NCBI RefSeq assembly: GCF_009828055.1 | Contig: NZ_WTYB01000003.1 | Span: forward strand, 89,642-153,641 | Reading direction: 5' to 3' | Source: Erythrobacter ramosus | GTDB taxonomy: Bacteria; Pseudomonadota; Alphaproteobacteria; Sphingomonadales; Sphingomonadaceae | DNA length: 64,000 nucleotides | Shown: positions 53,044 to 62,551 of the stretch, in pieces | Layout: each line of letters starts with the position of its first letter | How positions within the stretch are numbered: position 1 is the first letter of the stretch | Position numbers and translations under genes: made by a program | Notes under the pieces: model-generated | Database searches by the model: none | Told to the model about the DNA's origin: nothing | What the model saw: the letters and a program-made list of their open reading frames with translations, nothing else

Positions 53044-55620
53044 ATGAATCTCGAAAAGTTCACCGACCGGGCCAAGGGCTTCCTGCAAGCCGCGCAAACC
53101 GTCGCCATCCGAATGAACCACCAGCGCATCACCCCGCTGCATATCGCCAAGGCTTTGCTGGAAGATAGCGAGGGCATGGCCGCCGGGCTGATCCAGCGCG
53201 CGGGCGGGCAGGCCCCGCTGGCGGTGACCGCGATTGACGTGGGCCTTTCGAAGGTTCCGGCCGTGACCGGTAGCGGCGCGCAGGCGACGCCGGGACTGGA
53301 TAATGATGCCGTGCGGGTGCTCGACCAGGCCGAACAGCTCGCCGACAAGGCCGGCGACAGCTACGTCACGGTCGAGCGGATGCTGACCGCGCTCGCTCTG
53401 TCGCCGGGTGCCGCAGCGGAGGGCCTGAAGGCCGCAGGGGTCACACCGCAAAGCCTCAACACCGCGATCGAACAGCTGCGCGGCGGCAAGCGCGCTGACA
53501 GCGCGAGCGCCGAGAACACTTATGACGCGATGCAGAAATTCGCCCGCGACCTGACGCAGGCGGCGCGTGACGGGAAGCTCGATCCGGTGATCGGCCGTGA
53601 TGAGGAAATCCGCCGCACCATCCAGATCCTCGCCCGCCGCACCAAGAACAACCCGGCCCTGATCGGCGAACCGGGCACCGGCAAGACCGCGATTGCCGAA
53701 GGCCTCGCGCTGCGCATCGCCAACGGCGACGTACCCGACAGCTTGAAGGGCCGCACGCTTATGAGCCTCGACATGGGCTCGCTGATCGCGGGCGCGAAGT
53801 ATCGCGGCGAGTTTGAGGAGCGGCTGAAGTCCGTGCTCGACGAGGTCAAGAACGCCGACGGCCAAATCATCCTGTTCATCGACGAGATGCACACCCTGAT
53901 CGGCGCTGGCGCGTCCGAAGGTTCGATGGATGCCTCTAACCTGCTGAAACCCGCCCTGTCGCGCGGCGAGTTGCACTGCATCGGCGCCACCACGCTCGAC
54001 GAATATCAGAAATATGTCGAGAAAGACCCCGCGCTCCAGCGGCGCTTCCAGCCGGTGTTCATCGCCGAGCCGACCGTCGAGGACACGATCTCAATCCTGC
54101 GCGGGATCAAGGACAAGTACGAACTCCACCACGGCGTGCGCATCACCGACGGCGCGATTGTCGCGGCGGCGAAGCTGTCTGACCGCTACATCCAGAACCG
54201 CTTCCTTCCCGACAAGGCCATCGACCTGATGGACGAGGCCGCCAGCCGCATCCGTATGGAGGTGGAGTCCAAGCCCGAGGAGATCGAGGCGCTCGACCGG
54301 CGGATCATCCAGCTCAAGATCGAGGAATCGGCGCTCCAGAAGGAGACCGACCAGAATTCCAAGGACCGCCTCGTCGCTCTGCGCGAGGAACTGGCGAACC
54401 TTGAGCAACAGTCGGCCGAACTCACCACCCGCTGGCAGAACGAGCGCGACAAGATCGAGGCCGAGGGCAAGATCAAGGAAAAGCTCGACCACGCCCGGCT
54501 GGAGCTTGAGCAGGCGCAGCGCGAAGGCGATTTGGCCAAGGCTGGCGAGCTTTCTTACGGCACAATCCCTGCGCTCGAAAAGCAGCTCGCCGAAGCCCAA
54601 GGGCAGGCCGCCAACGCCATGCTGCGCGAGGAAGTGACCGAAGAAGACATCGCCGGCGTCGTAAGCCGCTGGACCGGGATTCCGGTCGACCGGATGATGG
54701 CGGGCGAGCGCGAAAAGCTGTTGGCGATGGAGAGCATCCTCGGCAAGCGGGTGATCGGGCAGTCGCAGGCCATTGCTGCGGTGTCCAAGGCCGTCCGCCG
54801 CGCGCGGGCCGGTTTGCAGGATCCGGGCCGACCGCTCGGCAGCTTCCTGTTCCTCGGCCCCACGGGGGTCGGCAAGACCGAGCTGACCAAGGCGCTCGCC
54901 GGGTTCCTGTTCGACGATGACAGCGCGATGGTGCGCATCGACATGAGCGAATTCATGGAAAAGCACGCCGTCGCCCGCCTGATCGGCGCGCCTCCGGGCT
55001 ATGTCGGCTATGAAGAGGGCGGGGTGCTGACCGAAGCCGTTCGCCGCCGTCCCTATCAGGTGGTGCTGTTCGACGAGGTCGAGAAGGCGCACTCCGATGT
55101 CTTCAACGTGCTGCTGCAGGTGCTCGATGATGGCCGCCTGACCGACGGGCAGGGCCGGGTGGTCGACTTTGCCAACACGCTGATCATCCTAACCTCGAAC
55201 CTTGGTAGCCAGTATCTCGCCAACCTGCCCGACGGCGCGGAGCCCGCGACGGTCGAGAAGGACGTGATGGACGTGGTGCGCGGGCACTTCCGGCCCGAGT
55301 TCCTCAACCGTCTCGATGAGATCATCCTGTTCCACCGCCTCGCGCAGGAACACATGGCGCCGATCGTCGAGATTCAGGTGGGCCGCGTGCAGAAGCTGCT
55401 CGCCGACCGCAAGATCACGCTCGACCTGACCGATGCCGCGCTGCGCTGGCTCGGGCGGGTGGGGTATGATCCGGTCTATGGCGCTCGGCCGCTGAAGCGT
55501 GCTGTGCAGCGCTACTTGCAGGATCCGCTGGCGGAAATGCTGCTCGAAGGAAAATTGCCCGATGGCGCGACATTGCTGATCGATGAAGGGGATGGACAAC
55601 TCAGCATGACGATTCGCTGA
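53044..55620 (+). CDS. clpB: ATP-dependent disaggregase ClpB
   Basis: The 858-residue chaperone starts at ATG 53044, eleven bases after G-G-A-G-G; an in-frame ATG at 53026 precedes the ribosome site. It has the Clp N-domain (about 1-145), NBD1 with Walker A at 208-215 (G-E-P-G-T-G-K-T), a coiled-coil middle domain (about 400-520) and NBD2 with Walker A around K611 (G-P-T-G-V-G-K-T). The C-terminal domain is short. The coiled-coil M-domain distinguishes it from ClpA/ClpC. It works with DnaK to resolubilise aggregates after heat stress. Confidence 0.97.
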   Translation: MNLEKFTDRAKGFLQAAQTVAIRMNHQRITPLHIAKALLEDSEGMAAGLIQRAGGQAPLAVTAIDVGLSKVPAVTGSGAQATPGLDNDAVRVLDQAEQLADKAGDSYVTVERMLTALALSPGAAAEGLKAAGVTPQSLNTAIEQLRGGKRADSASAENTYDAMQKFARDLTQAARDGKLDPVIGRDEEIRRTIQILARRTKNNPALIGEPGTGKTAIAEGLALRIANGDVPDSLKGRTLMSLDMGSLIAGAKYRGEFEERLKSVLDEVKNADGQIILFIDEMHTLIGAGASEGSMDASNLLKPALSRGELHCIGATTLDEYQKYVEKDPALQRRFQPVFIAEPTVEDTISILRGIKDKYELHHGVRITDGAIVAAAKLSDRYIQNRFLPDKAIDLMDEAASRIRMEVESKPEEIEALDRRIIQLKIEESALQKETDQNSKDRLVALREELANLEQQSAELTTRWQNERDKIEAEGKIKEKLDHARLELEQAQREGDLAKAGELSYGTIPALEKQLAEAQGQAANAMLREEVTEEDIAGVVSRWTGIPVDRMMAGEREKLLAMESILGKRVIGQSQAIAAVSKAVRRARAGLQDPGRPLGSFLFLGPTGVGKTELTKALAGFLFDDDSAMVRIDMSEFMEKHAVARLIGAPPGYVGYEEGGVLTEAVRRRPYQVVLFDEVEKAHSDVFNVLLQVLDDGRLTDGQGRVVDFANTLIILTSNLGSQYLANLPDGAEPATVEKDVMDVVRGHFRPEFLNRLDEIILFHRLAQEHMAPIVEIQVGRVQKLLADRKITLDLTDAALRWLGRVGYDPVYGARPLKRAVQRYLQDPLAEMLLEGKLPDGATLLIDEGDGQLSMTIR

Positions 55621-56006
55621 TTTGACGTTGAAAAATCCACTTTCGGCGATTTCAGGCCAATTCCGGCGGCGCGCAAGATTGTAAGCATGCTTCGTTCGAT
55701 TTGATAAGCGGGGCGGTTTGTTGCGTGCAAACCTGCCTACCTTTTAATATTCGCAAAGCCACAATCGAACAATGTTGCGGCGGACTCCCTGCCAATCCCC
55801 TGAATGTGGGATTAACGCAACACCGCCCGGAAAAGTTCAGGGCGGCGAGCGGGCGCTTTGACATCATACTTACGTCATTGCACAAAACGGTCACTGCGGG
55901 GACTGAATTGGACAACCTTTGAAGCGCTTTCCCACCACATGGGGCAATTATGTGGTGGGGGCGCAGGGTTGTCGTAACGTCTCCGGTTCGGGCAACTGGA
56001 GTGACC
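55621..56006. other. 386-bp intergenic leader of the first TonB receptor
   Basis: No gene is seen. The region is less GC-rich than its surroundings, as is usual for a promoter region. A TTGACA at 55858 lacks a good -10 partner at the right distance. No terminator for clpB is obvious at the left end. Confidence 0.6.
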
Positions 56007-59000
56007 ATGAAGAAATTTCACAGCAATTCGATCAAGGCTCTGGCCTTTTCCGCATCGGCGATCGCGTTTGTGATTGCCAACCCTGCTTATGCGCAGGACG
56101 CTGAAGAGCCGACCCAAGAAGAAGAAGAGCAAGTCGATGTGACCGCAGGTGAGGCAGCCGAACCGGAAGCCAAGACCGGCAACATCACCGTCACCGGTTC
56201 GCGCATCGTTCGCGACACGTACAGCTCGATTTCGCCGCTGCAGGTACTCACCACCGAAAATCAGCAGGCGGTTGGCGCGTTCGATCCTTCACAGATCCTC
56301 CAGCGCTCGGAAGCGGCCGCCGGTCAGCAGATCGATGCGACCTTCAACGGCTTCGTGCTCGACAACGGTCCGGGGTCGCAGACCCTGAACCTGCGCGGCC
56401 TCGGTGCTGACCGCACACTGCTCCTCGTCAACGGCCGTCGTCTTTCGCCCGCGGGCGTGGAAGGCGCTCCGTCGAACCCCTCGATCAACCTGATCCCGGC
56501 AACGCTCGTTGATCGCTTCGACATTCTGACTGACGGCGCTTCGTCGGTTTACGGCTCGGACGCGGTTGCTGGCGTGGTCAACGTCATTCTGCGCAAGGAC
56601 TTCGATGGTCTCGAAGTCCAGGCGAACGGCGACATCAACCCGCAAGGTGGTGGTGAAGACTTCACCTTGAGCGCAGCCTGGGGCTTCAATACTGACCGTG
56701 CCGTGTTCGGCATCGGTGCTGAATGGCGCCGTACCGACGCCATCCTGTTTGACGACCGCGATTTCTTCGCGGGCTGCAACAAGCACTACGAAATCGATCA
56801 GAACGGCAATATCCGCACGAACGACCTTCAGACCGACGCTGTGGCGCGCAGCCGCAGCAACGGCCAGATCGGCACTCAGATCCAGCCGTGTAAGTTCGGT
56901 AACATCGGTGGCCGTATCCAGCTCAACAACACCCGCCTCGGCGACGTGTACTTCGATGGTCGTCAGTACGGCCTGACCCGCGGCGGTCAGCCGATCGCGG
57001 GCAACACCGGCGTGCCGTTCTTCTCGGACAACGCCAACGCGTTCCTGACGCCGATCGACCGGAACGGCGATCGTCTCCAGGACGTTGACTTCATCAACTA
57101 TGCGCAGGTCGAGCCGGGCCGTACCTTCATCCCGCAGCAGGATGTGTACAACCTCTTCGCGTACGGCGAGTATACCTTCGAAGGCGATGCCAACCTCACG
57201 CCTTTCTTCGAAGCGAGCTACAGCCGGTCGGACGTGGCCGTTCCGAACAGCGGTACGCCGCAGTTCTTCCCGTGGGTTCCGGCGGAAAACCGCTTCAACC
57301 CCTGCAACCAGGCAGCTGGCGGCGTCGATTGCCGTGCAATCGACAACAACTTCCAGCAAATCCTGCCGGGTCAGCCCAATGTCGGTCGTCTTGCACCGCT
57401 TGGCTCGCTCACTTCGGTTGCTGTGCGCCCGATCCCGTTCGTCCGCGGCGACCGTAACAATTTCGATGTGACGCAGGAGCAGTACCGTGGCGTTCTCGGC
57501 GTGCGCGGCGACCTGCCGTTCATCGGCTCGAGCTGGACCTTCGAAGCTTCGGGCGTTTACTCGCGCTCGATCGGCAAGTCGGTTCGTCGCGGTATCCGCG
57601 AAGACAAGCTGGCTTTCGCGCTCGGCATCGACCCGACTGCCGACTTCGGCGGCAGCCCGCCGAACACCTTCGACAACAACCGTGACGGCATCGCTGACGA
57701 TTACATCAGCCTCACCGTCAGCCCGATGCTGCTGGCCAGCACGGGCGTTGCGGCTGCCACTCCGTGTAACGCGGCTGGCCTGCGCAACCCGGGCTTCGTC
57801 GCTCCCGACCTTCTGCAAGGCTGCGTCCCTGTAAACATGTTCGCGAACTCGCTCTATCCGAGCGGCGGGAACCCGGTTGGCGACTTTGCCACCCAGGCCG
57901 AGCGTGATTACCTCTTCTCGGACCGGAGCTTCAACACCGTCTACGAACAGACGCTGATCTCCGGCTATGTCACCGGTGACCTGTTCGAGCTGCCCGCTGG
58001 TCCGGTCGGCGTGGTGTTCGGTGCCGAGTGGCGCGAAGATTCGATCACGTCGAACCCGAACTTCGTCGCGAACAACGGTTTGCTCTGGGGCTTCTTCGCT
58101 GATGGCGGTGCACTCGGGTCTAAGTGGATCCGCGAAGCCTACGGCGAAATCGATCTTCCGCTGATGGCCGCCAAGCCGCTGGTGGAAGAGCTGACCATCA
58201 ACCTCTCCGGCCGTATCACGGACGAAGAGTTCTACGGCACCAACGGCACCTTCTCGGCCAAGGGTGGCTGGCGTCCGGTGGCTCCGCTGCTGTTCAAGTT
58301 CAGCTACGGCACCTCGTTCCGTGCGCCGAACCTGCGCGAGAACTTCCTGCTCAGCCAGTCGGGCTTCGGCAACATCGCCGACCCCTGCGCCATTCCGACC
58401 GCTGCGTTCAGCGCCGCGACCGGATACAACGCTGCGCTCGATCTGCGTGACCCGCGGATCCTTGAGAACTGCCGCCGTGAAGGCCGCGATCCGACCCGTG
58501 TCGGTATCGATCCGCTGGGCCTCAACGTCCAGCAGGTGACCAGCACCCAGGTGTTCAGCGGCGGTTCGCTCGACATCGAGCCGGAAACTTCGCGTTCGAT
58601 CACGACCGGTTTCGCGTTCGAGGAAGATTGGGCGAGCGGTTTCGAATTCGCCTTCAACTTCAACTACTACGATATCAAGCTGAAGCAGTCGATCATCGAG
58701 CCGAGCGGCCAGTTCATCGTCGATGACTGCTACTCGCGCCTTGAAGGCGGCCGCAGCCCGTTCTGCGATCGTATTTCGGCGAGCGATCAGGCATCGGCGC
58801 GGTTCCTTGTTACCCAGGTCCAGTCAGGCTTCATCAACCTCGACTCTGAATCGGTCCGCGGTATCGATATCAACACCACTTTCCGGTATCCGGTCACGGT
58901 GGGTGGCGAGGAGTTCGACCTCCAGCTCAATCTCACCGCCAACCACCTGATCGAACGTTCGACCACGACACGTGATGCTTTGGGCAACCGCTTCACCGAC

Positions 59001-59483
59001 AACTTCGCTGGTCTGTTCGGCTTCCCGAGCTGGATTGGTCGTGCCACCTTCAACGTTGGCTACGACGACTTCCTCTTCACGTGGCAAACCCGTTACATCG
59101 GCCGCGTCGAGCAAAGCGAAGCAGGCAGGGATCCGTTCTCGGACGCCTTCGGGTTTGGCCCCAATGGCCAGCCCACCGGCTTCATCGCGAACACTTGCCT
59201 CGGCGGCGGTTCGCGTACCAATGGCGTGCCGGATGGCATTGTTGCGGGTGACGGGATCTACTGCCGCAACGTCGGTTTCGCCGAAGAGTGGTTTGAGCAC
59301 ACTGCCTCGATGCGTTGGGACAATGGCAACTTCCGTATCATCGCGGGCGTTACCAACATCTTCAACAACGAGCCGCCGCTGGTCGACAGCGCCGAAGTGT
59401 TCGCAATCGCCAACGCCGCGATCGGCAACGGCTACAACCTCAACGGCCGCGAATTCTTCGCCCAGCTGCTGTATCGCTTCTAA
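56007..59483 (+). CDS. TonB-dependent receptor
   Basis: The 1158-residue outer-membrane receptor starts at ATG 56007; the open frame begins earlier but the signal peptide (M-K-K-F-H-S-N to A-Y-A-Q) fixes the start. An acidic linker precedes the TonB-box-like I-T-V-T-G-S-R-I-V-R. A plug domain (G-S-R, N-L-R-G-L-G-A-D-R-T-L-L-L-V-N-G-R-R, Y-G-S-D-A-V-A-G-V-V-N-V-I) and a 22-strand barrel ending in aromatic L-L-Y-R-F follow. It takes up a large substrate driven by TonB; which one cannot be told. The plug wording fits the OAR/peptide or carbohydrate receptors of sphingomonads. CGT and GGT codons are commoner than in neighbours, a hint of high expression. Confidence 0.95.
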   Translation: MKKFHSNSIKALAFSASAIAFVIANPAYAQDAEEPTQEEEEQVDVTAGEAAEPEAKTGNITVTGSRIVRDTYSSISPLQVLTTENQQAVGAFDPSQILQRSEAAAGQQIDATFNGFVLDNGPGSQTLNLRGLGADRTLLLVNGRRLSPAGVEGAPSNPSINLIPATLVDRFDILTDGASSVYGSDAVAGVVNVILRKDFDGLEVQANGDINPQGGGEDFTLSAAWGFNTDRAVFGIGAEWRRTDAILFDDRDFFAGCNKHYEIDQNGNIRTNDLQTDAVARSRSNGQIGTQIQPCKFGNIGGRIQLNNTRLGDVYFDGRQYGLTRGGQPIAGNTGVPFFSDNANAFLTPIDRNGDRLQDVDFINYAQVEPGRTFIPQQDVYNLFAYGEYTFEGDANLTPFFEASYSRSDVAVPNSGTPQFFPWVPAENRFNPCNQAAGGVDCRAIDNNFQQILPGQPNVGRLAPLGSLTSVAVRPIPFVRGDRNNFDVTQEQYRGVLGVRGDLPFIGSSWTFEASGVYSRSIGKSVRRGIREDKLAFALGIDPTADFGGSPPNTFDNNRDGIADDYISLTVSPMLLASTGVAAATPCNAAGLRNPGFVAPDLLQGCVPVNMFANSLYPSGGNPVGDFATQAERDYLFSDRSFNTVYEQTLISGYVTGDLFELPAGPVGVVFGAEWREDSITSNPNFVANNGLLWGFFADGGALGSKWIREAYGEIDLPLMAAKPLVEELTINLSGRITDEEFYGTNGTFSAKGGWRPVAPLLFKFSYGTSFRAPNLRENFLLSQSGFGNIADPCAIPTAAFSAATGYNAALDLRDPRILENCRREGRDPTRVGIDPLGLNVQQVTSTQVFSGGSLDIEPETSRSITTGFAFEEDWASGFEFAFNFNYYDIKLKQSIIEPSGQFIVDDCYSRLEGGRSPFCDRISASDQASARFLVTQVQSGFINLDSESVRGIDINTTFRYPVTVGGEEFDLQLNLTANHLIERSTTTRDALGNRFTDNFAGLFGFPSWIGRATFNVGYDDFLFTWQTRYIGRVEQSEAGRDPFSDAFGFGPNGQPTGFIANTCLGGGSRTNGVPDGIVAGDGIYCRNVGFAEEWFEHTASMRWDNGNFRIIAGVTNIFNNEPPLVDSAEVFAIANAAIGNGYNLNGREFFAQLLYRF

Positions 59484-59511
59484 TCGACGAATGACTTGAT
59501 TAGCCACGAAA

Positions 59512-59550
59512 ATGCGGCCTCTCGGCACTTGTCGAGAGGCCGCATTTCTC
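59512..59550 (+). terminator. Rho-independent terminator after the TonB receptor
   Basis: A perfect 13-bp stem (ATGCGGCCTCTCG at 59512-59524 with CGAGAGGCCGCAT at 59533-59545), an 8-base loop and a following TTCTCGTTT form a strong terminator 28 bases past the receptor stop. Confidence 0.9.
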
Positions 59551-59647
59551 GTTTAATGGCGGGCATTCATCTGGCGCTGCCCCTTGGCGTCCGAAACTTT
59601 GCCTAACCCGTTCGGTTCAACAATCTGTCCCCGAGAAAGAACTGATT

Positions 59648-61642
59648 ATGAAACTCGCTAAAGCCACGCTTGCCGCCGCCCTTATCGGCGTTTCCGCTCT
59701 TGGTCTTGTCACCGCCATGCCTGCTCCCACGCAGGCGCAAGGCGCGATACCGATTGATGTCTGGGCGCTGCGCGATGTCGTCAATGCCGTACAGATTTCG
59801 CCCGATGGCAAGCACCTGCTTGTTCACAAGGTGGAGGGTCGCGAAACCGACTATATCCTCGAAATCTATAGTACAGATGATCTCTCGAAGCCGCTGCGCC
59901 GCCTAAACGCCGATCCGATGGAAATCATCGCGGCACAGTGGGTGAGTAATGATGTGATTTTCGGCACTGCGTGGCAGGTCAATCGCAAAACGGTGAAGGG
60001 GCCTGAAGAGGACGTCCGGGATTACAAGACCTATTCCTACAGTCTTGAATCCAATAAGTTCACCAGTGTCGATGGCAACTTCGGCATCGTCAGCCTGCTG
60101 CCCAAAGAACCGGACCACGTTCTGGTCAGCACCGGCACCACGGTTGGTGACGGCACCGGGGTCGATCCCTTTGCCGCATTCCGCCCACGTTCTTATTACA
60201 AGTTCAACCTAAAGACTGGCGCGCGCCAGTTGGTGCTGCGGGGAGGGGGCAAGTTCCCGGTGGTTGATCGCTGGGACAGCGACGGCAACCCTCGCTTCAC
60301 GCAGGTGCAGGATCGCGATTCCGGAACGGTGGCATCTTACTATCGCTTGCCGGGTGACAGTGAATGGAAGAAATTTCAGGAATTCGATCTCAACGATCCC
60401 AAAAACCTCTACCGCATTCTTGGCGGGTTCCAGGGGATTGCTGGCTTTGACCCGGACAACCCGAACATCGGCTACTTGATCGATAATCAAGAGGGCGAAG
60501 ACAAGGCGGCGCTTTACGAATTCGACTTCACCACCGGCAAGGTCGGCAAAAAGCTGTTCCAAGCTGAAGATGCCGACGTAATGGATATCCAGCTCCACTC
60601 GATCCCCGGTAACGACAAGCTGGTGGCCGCCCGCTATTCGGGCAGGACCTTGGAACGCCACTGGTTTGATGAAGAGGAAAAGGCTCTTTACGAGGCGTTG
60701 GAAAAGCAGATCCCCAACGCGTACCAGATCAACATTGCAAGTCGGTCGATTGACGGCAAATCGATGATTGTCACCAACCGAGGTCCTCATGATCCCGGTT
60801 CGTTCTGGATGGTGAAGGATGGCAAGCTAGCCAAGCTGGGGAGCCGTAATCCGCTCATAAATCCGGACCAATTGGCGGATGTTGAGTATATTCGCTACAA
60901 GGCGCGCGATGGCAGGGTGATCCCGGCTTATGTCACCAAACCCAAGGGGACCGGGCCTTTCCCGTTGATCGTTCTGCCGCACGGCGGACCGCAGGTGAAC
61001 GAAATCATCACCTATGACGAGTGGGGTCAGCTGCTGGCCAATGCCGGTTACATGGTGCTTCAGCCGCAGTACCGGATGTCAGTTGGCTGGGGCCAGGACC
61101 ACTTCGATGCTGCCTATGGCGAACATGGCGGCAAGATGCAGGACGATAAGGATGACGGGGCACTTTACCTTGTCGAACAGGGCATGGTCGATCCAAACCG
61201 GATGGCGATGTTCGGTTGGTCTTACGGCGGCTATGCTGCGCTCGTTGCGGCCAGTCGCGATCCGCAGATCTACCAGTGCGTGATTGCCGGGGCAGCTGTG
61301 GCCGACGCTGAAAAACAGTATTTCGGCCGCCGCGATCCCGATCTCAAGGCGCTGGATGAATGGTCAAGGCGGCGCGGCACGATCGGGATCAACCCGATCA
61401 ACGAAGTCGACAAGGTCAATATTCCGGTGCTGATGGTTCATGGCGAGGATGACCGCCGCGTGCTCTATTATCACCTGGTGGACTACAAGAAGAAGTTCGA
61501 GGCGGCCGGAAAAACCGGCGAATTTATTACCCTCGAAGGTGCCGACCACTTCTACAATACGCTGATGTATAGCCACCAGCAGCAGTTTTATACCAAGATG
61601 CTCGATTACCTCGCTAACGATTGCGGTCCTGGCGGCTTGTAA
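59648..61642 (+). CDS. S9-family prolyl oligopeptidase-like serine peptidase
   Basis: The 664-residue protein has a signal peptide (ending A-Q-A, about residue 31), an N-terminal beta-propeller (about 40-390) and a C-terminal alpha/beta-hydrolase domain. The catalytic triad is S525 (G-W-S-Y-G-G-Y-A), D602 (H-G-E-D-D-R-R-V) and H634 (G-A-D-H-F). It is a secreted dipeptidyl-peptidase or acylaminoacyl-peptidase type enzyme. It follows the TonB receptor on the same strand after a strong terminator, so it is separately transcribed; a joint role in peptide use is possible. Confidence 0.93.
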   Translation: MKLAKATLAAALIGVSALGLVTAMPAPTQAQGAIPIDVWALRDVVNAVQISPDGKHLLVHKVEGRETDYILEIYSTDDLSKPLRRLNADPMEIIAAQWVSNDVIFGTAWQVNRKTVKGPEEDVRDYKTYSYSLESNKFTSVDGNFGIVSLLPKEPDHVLVSTGTTVGDGTGVDPFAAFRPRSYYKFNLKTGARQLVLRGGGKFPVVDRWDSDGNPRFTQVQDRDSGTVASYYRLPGDSEWKKFQEFDLNDPKNLYRILGGFQGIAGFDPDNPNIGYLIDNQEGEDKAALYEFDFTTGKVGKKLFQAEDADVMDIQLHSIPGNDKLVAARYSGRTLERHWFDEEEKALYEALEKQIPNAYQINIASRSIDGKSMIVTNRGPHDPGSFWMVKDGKLAKLGSRNPLINPDQLADVEYIRYKARDGRVIPAYVTKPKGTGPFPLIVLPHGGPQVNEIITYDEWGQLLANAGYMVLQPQYRMSVGWGQDHFDAAYGEHGGKMQDDKDDGALYLVEQGMVDPNRMAMFGWSYGGYAALVAASRDPQIYQCVIAGAAVADAEKQYFGRRDPDLKALDEWSRRRGTIGINPINEVDKVNIPVLMVHGEDDRRVLYYHLVDYKKKFEAAGKTGEFITLEGADHFYNTLMYSHQQQFYTKMLDYLANDCGPGGL

Positions 61643-61666
61643 GGCAAGCGCGGAATTTAAAACACA

Positions 61667-61700
61667 GGGGCCCGGGCAGCAATGTCCGGGCCCTTTGCTT
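61667..61700 (+). terminator. Rho-independent terminator after the S9 peptidase
   Basis: Stem GGGCCCGG (61668-61675) with CCGGGCCC (61686-61693), a 10-base loop and following TTTGCTTTGG, 26 bases beyond the stop. Confidence 0.85.
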
Positions 61701-61729
61701 TGGCGAGAGCGCGGGACGGATGTCCGCCA

Positions 61730-62302
61730 TCAAATGACGCGCCGGCCCTTGACCCCGATCTGCCCGTTTATGCGGATGAAGTAATAGCCGAGCGAGGCCT
61801 GCTTGAAGACCACTTTGTCGCCCGGCATGATCGGGGCGATCTTGCGGGGCGGGCTGTTGATTTCCCACACCGCGCCCTCGGCGGTGGTGAAGCGCCAAGT
61901 GCGGGGGCCGGTCTGGCGACCGCTGGCGATCGTCGTCTCGAACAGGTCCGAAAGCTCGGCCTCGTCTTTGGGTTCGGCCTTCAACATGTCGATCTCGGGC
62001 AAGGTGAGACCAAAAAGTTGGCGCCGTGTCTTGCGCACTTCCTCACGATCAACGAGCCGGACTTCGCCCGCTTCCACCGCGCCGAGCAGCGCGCCAACCT
62101 TATCGTCATAGCAGGCCGCGCGCTCGGGCACGCCCGCGATGCTGCGGCAGCCGCGTAAGCCGTCGAGCATAGCAGCAGCCCCTTGCACAGCGGGAACTTG
62201 CGCGACCACAGCCGCACCGCCCGCCAACACAAGGGCGAGTGCTACGCCGCCGCGCACCATGCGGCGCTTCGCACCCGGACGTTTCTCTGACTTGCCGATC
62301 AT
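61730..62302 (-). CDS. Membrane-anchored hypothetical periplasmic protein
   Basis: The 190-residue protein has a basic start, one membrane helix (about 17-36) and a periplasmic part. C52-R-S-I-A-G-V-P-E-R-A-A-C64-Y-D-D resembles the C-x-x-I-x-x-x-x-x-R-x-x-C-Y-D motif of small envelope proteins of unknown function (disulfide likely). The last 90 residues are beta-rich (W-R-F-T-T-A-E-G-A-V-W-E-I-N, G-D-K-V-V-F-K-Q-A-S-L-G-Y-Y-F). The product is conserved-looking, but I cannot assign a function. It converges on the S9 peptidase gene. Confidence 0.65.
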   Translation of the reverse strand: MIGKSEKRPGAKRRMVRGGVALALVLAGGAAVVAQVPAVQGAAAMLDGLRGCRSIAGVPERAACYDDKVGALLGAVEAGEVRLVDREEVRKTRRQLFGLTLPEIDMLKAEPKDEAELSDLFETTIASGRQTGPRTWRFTTAEGAVWEINSPPRKIAPIMPGDKVVFKQASLGYYFIRINGQIGVKGRRVI

Positions 62303-62357
62303 GCGCGAATCTCCTTGGCGGTGAGGTGAAGTTCAAGACACAGCAATGACATGGTCA

Positions 62358-62377
62358 ATCTGCAAACTATTGCAGAT
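62358..62377. promoter_or_regulatory. Perfect 8-bp inverted repeat upstream of the second TonB receptor
   Basis: ATCTGCAA-ACTA-TTGCAGAT is a perfect palindrome in the 249-base gap between the divergent hypothetical gene and the TonB receptor. A CTGCAA copy with an added G also occurs at about 62434. It looks like an operator for a dimeric regulator (LacI, GntR or similar); no such gene is in the window. Confidence 0.55.
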
Positions 62378-62551
62378 AAGACACACTGAGCATCCACAGT
62401 AATGTAACGAGACTGTAGCCGATCTGCCACAGTCTGCAAGCAACTGTGGCTCGCCCACAATCGGCCAATTGCAGGCAGGAACGCGATTGTCTTAAGCGCC
62501 TATCACTACAACGCGGGCACCTCGTTCGCGTGCAACTAGGGGACCTGCAAA

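Noticed and set aside
55858..55886. TTGACA at 55858 as promoter of the TonB receptor
   Set aside because: No acceptable -10 hexamer at 16-18 bases; only the -35-like half is seen.
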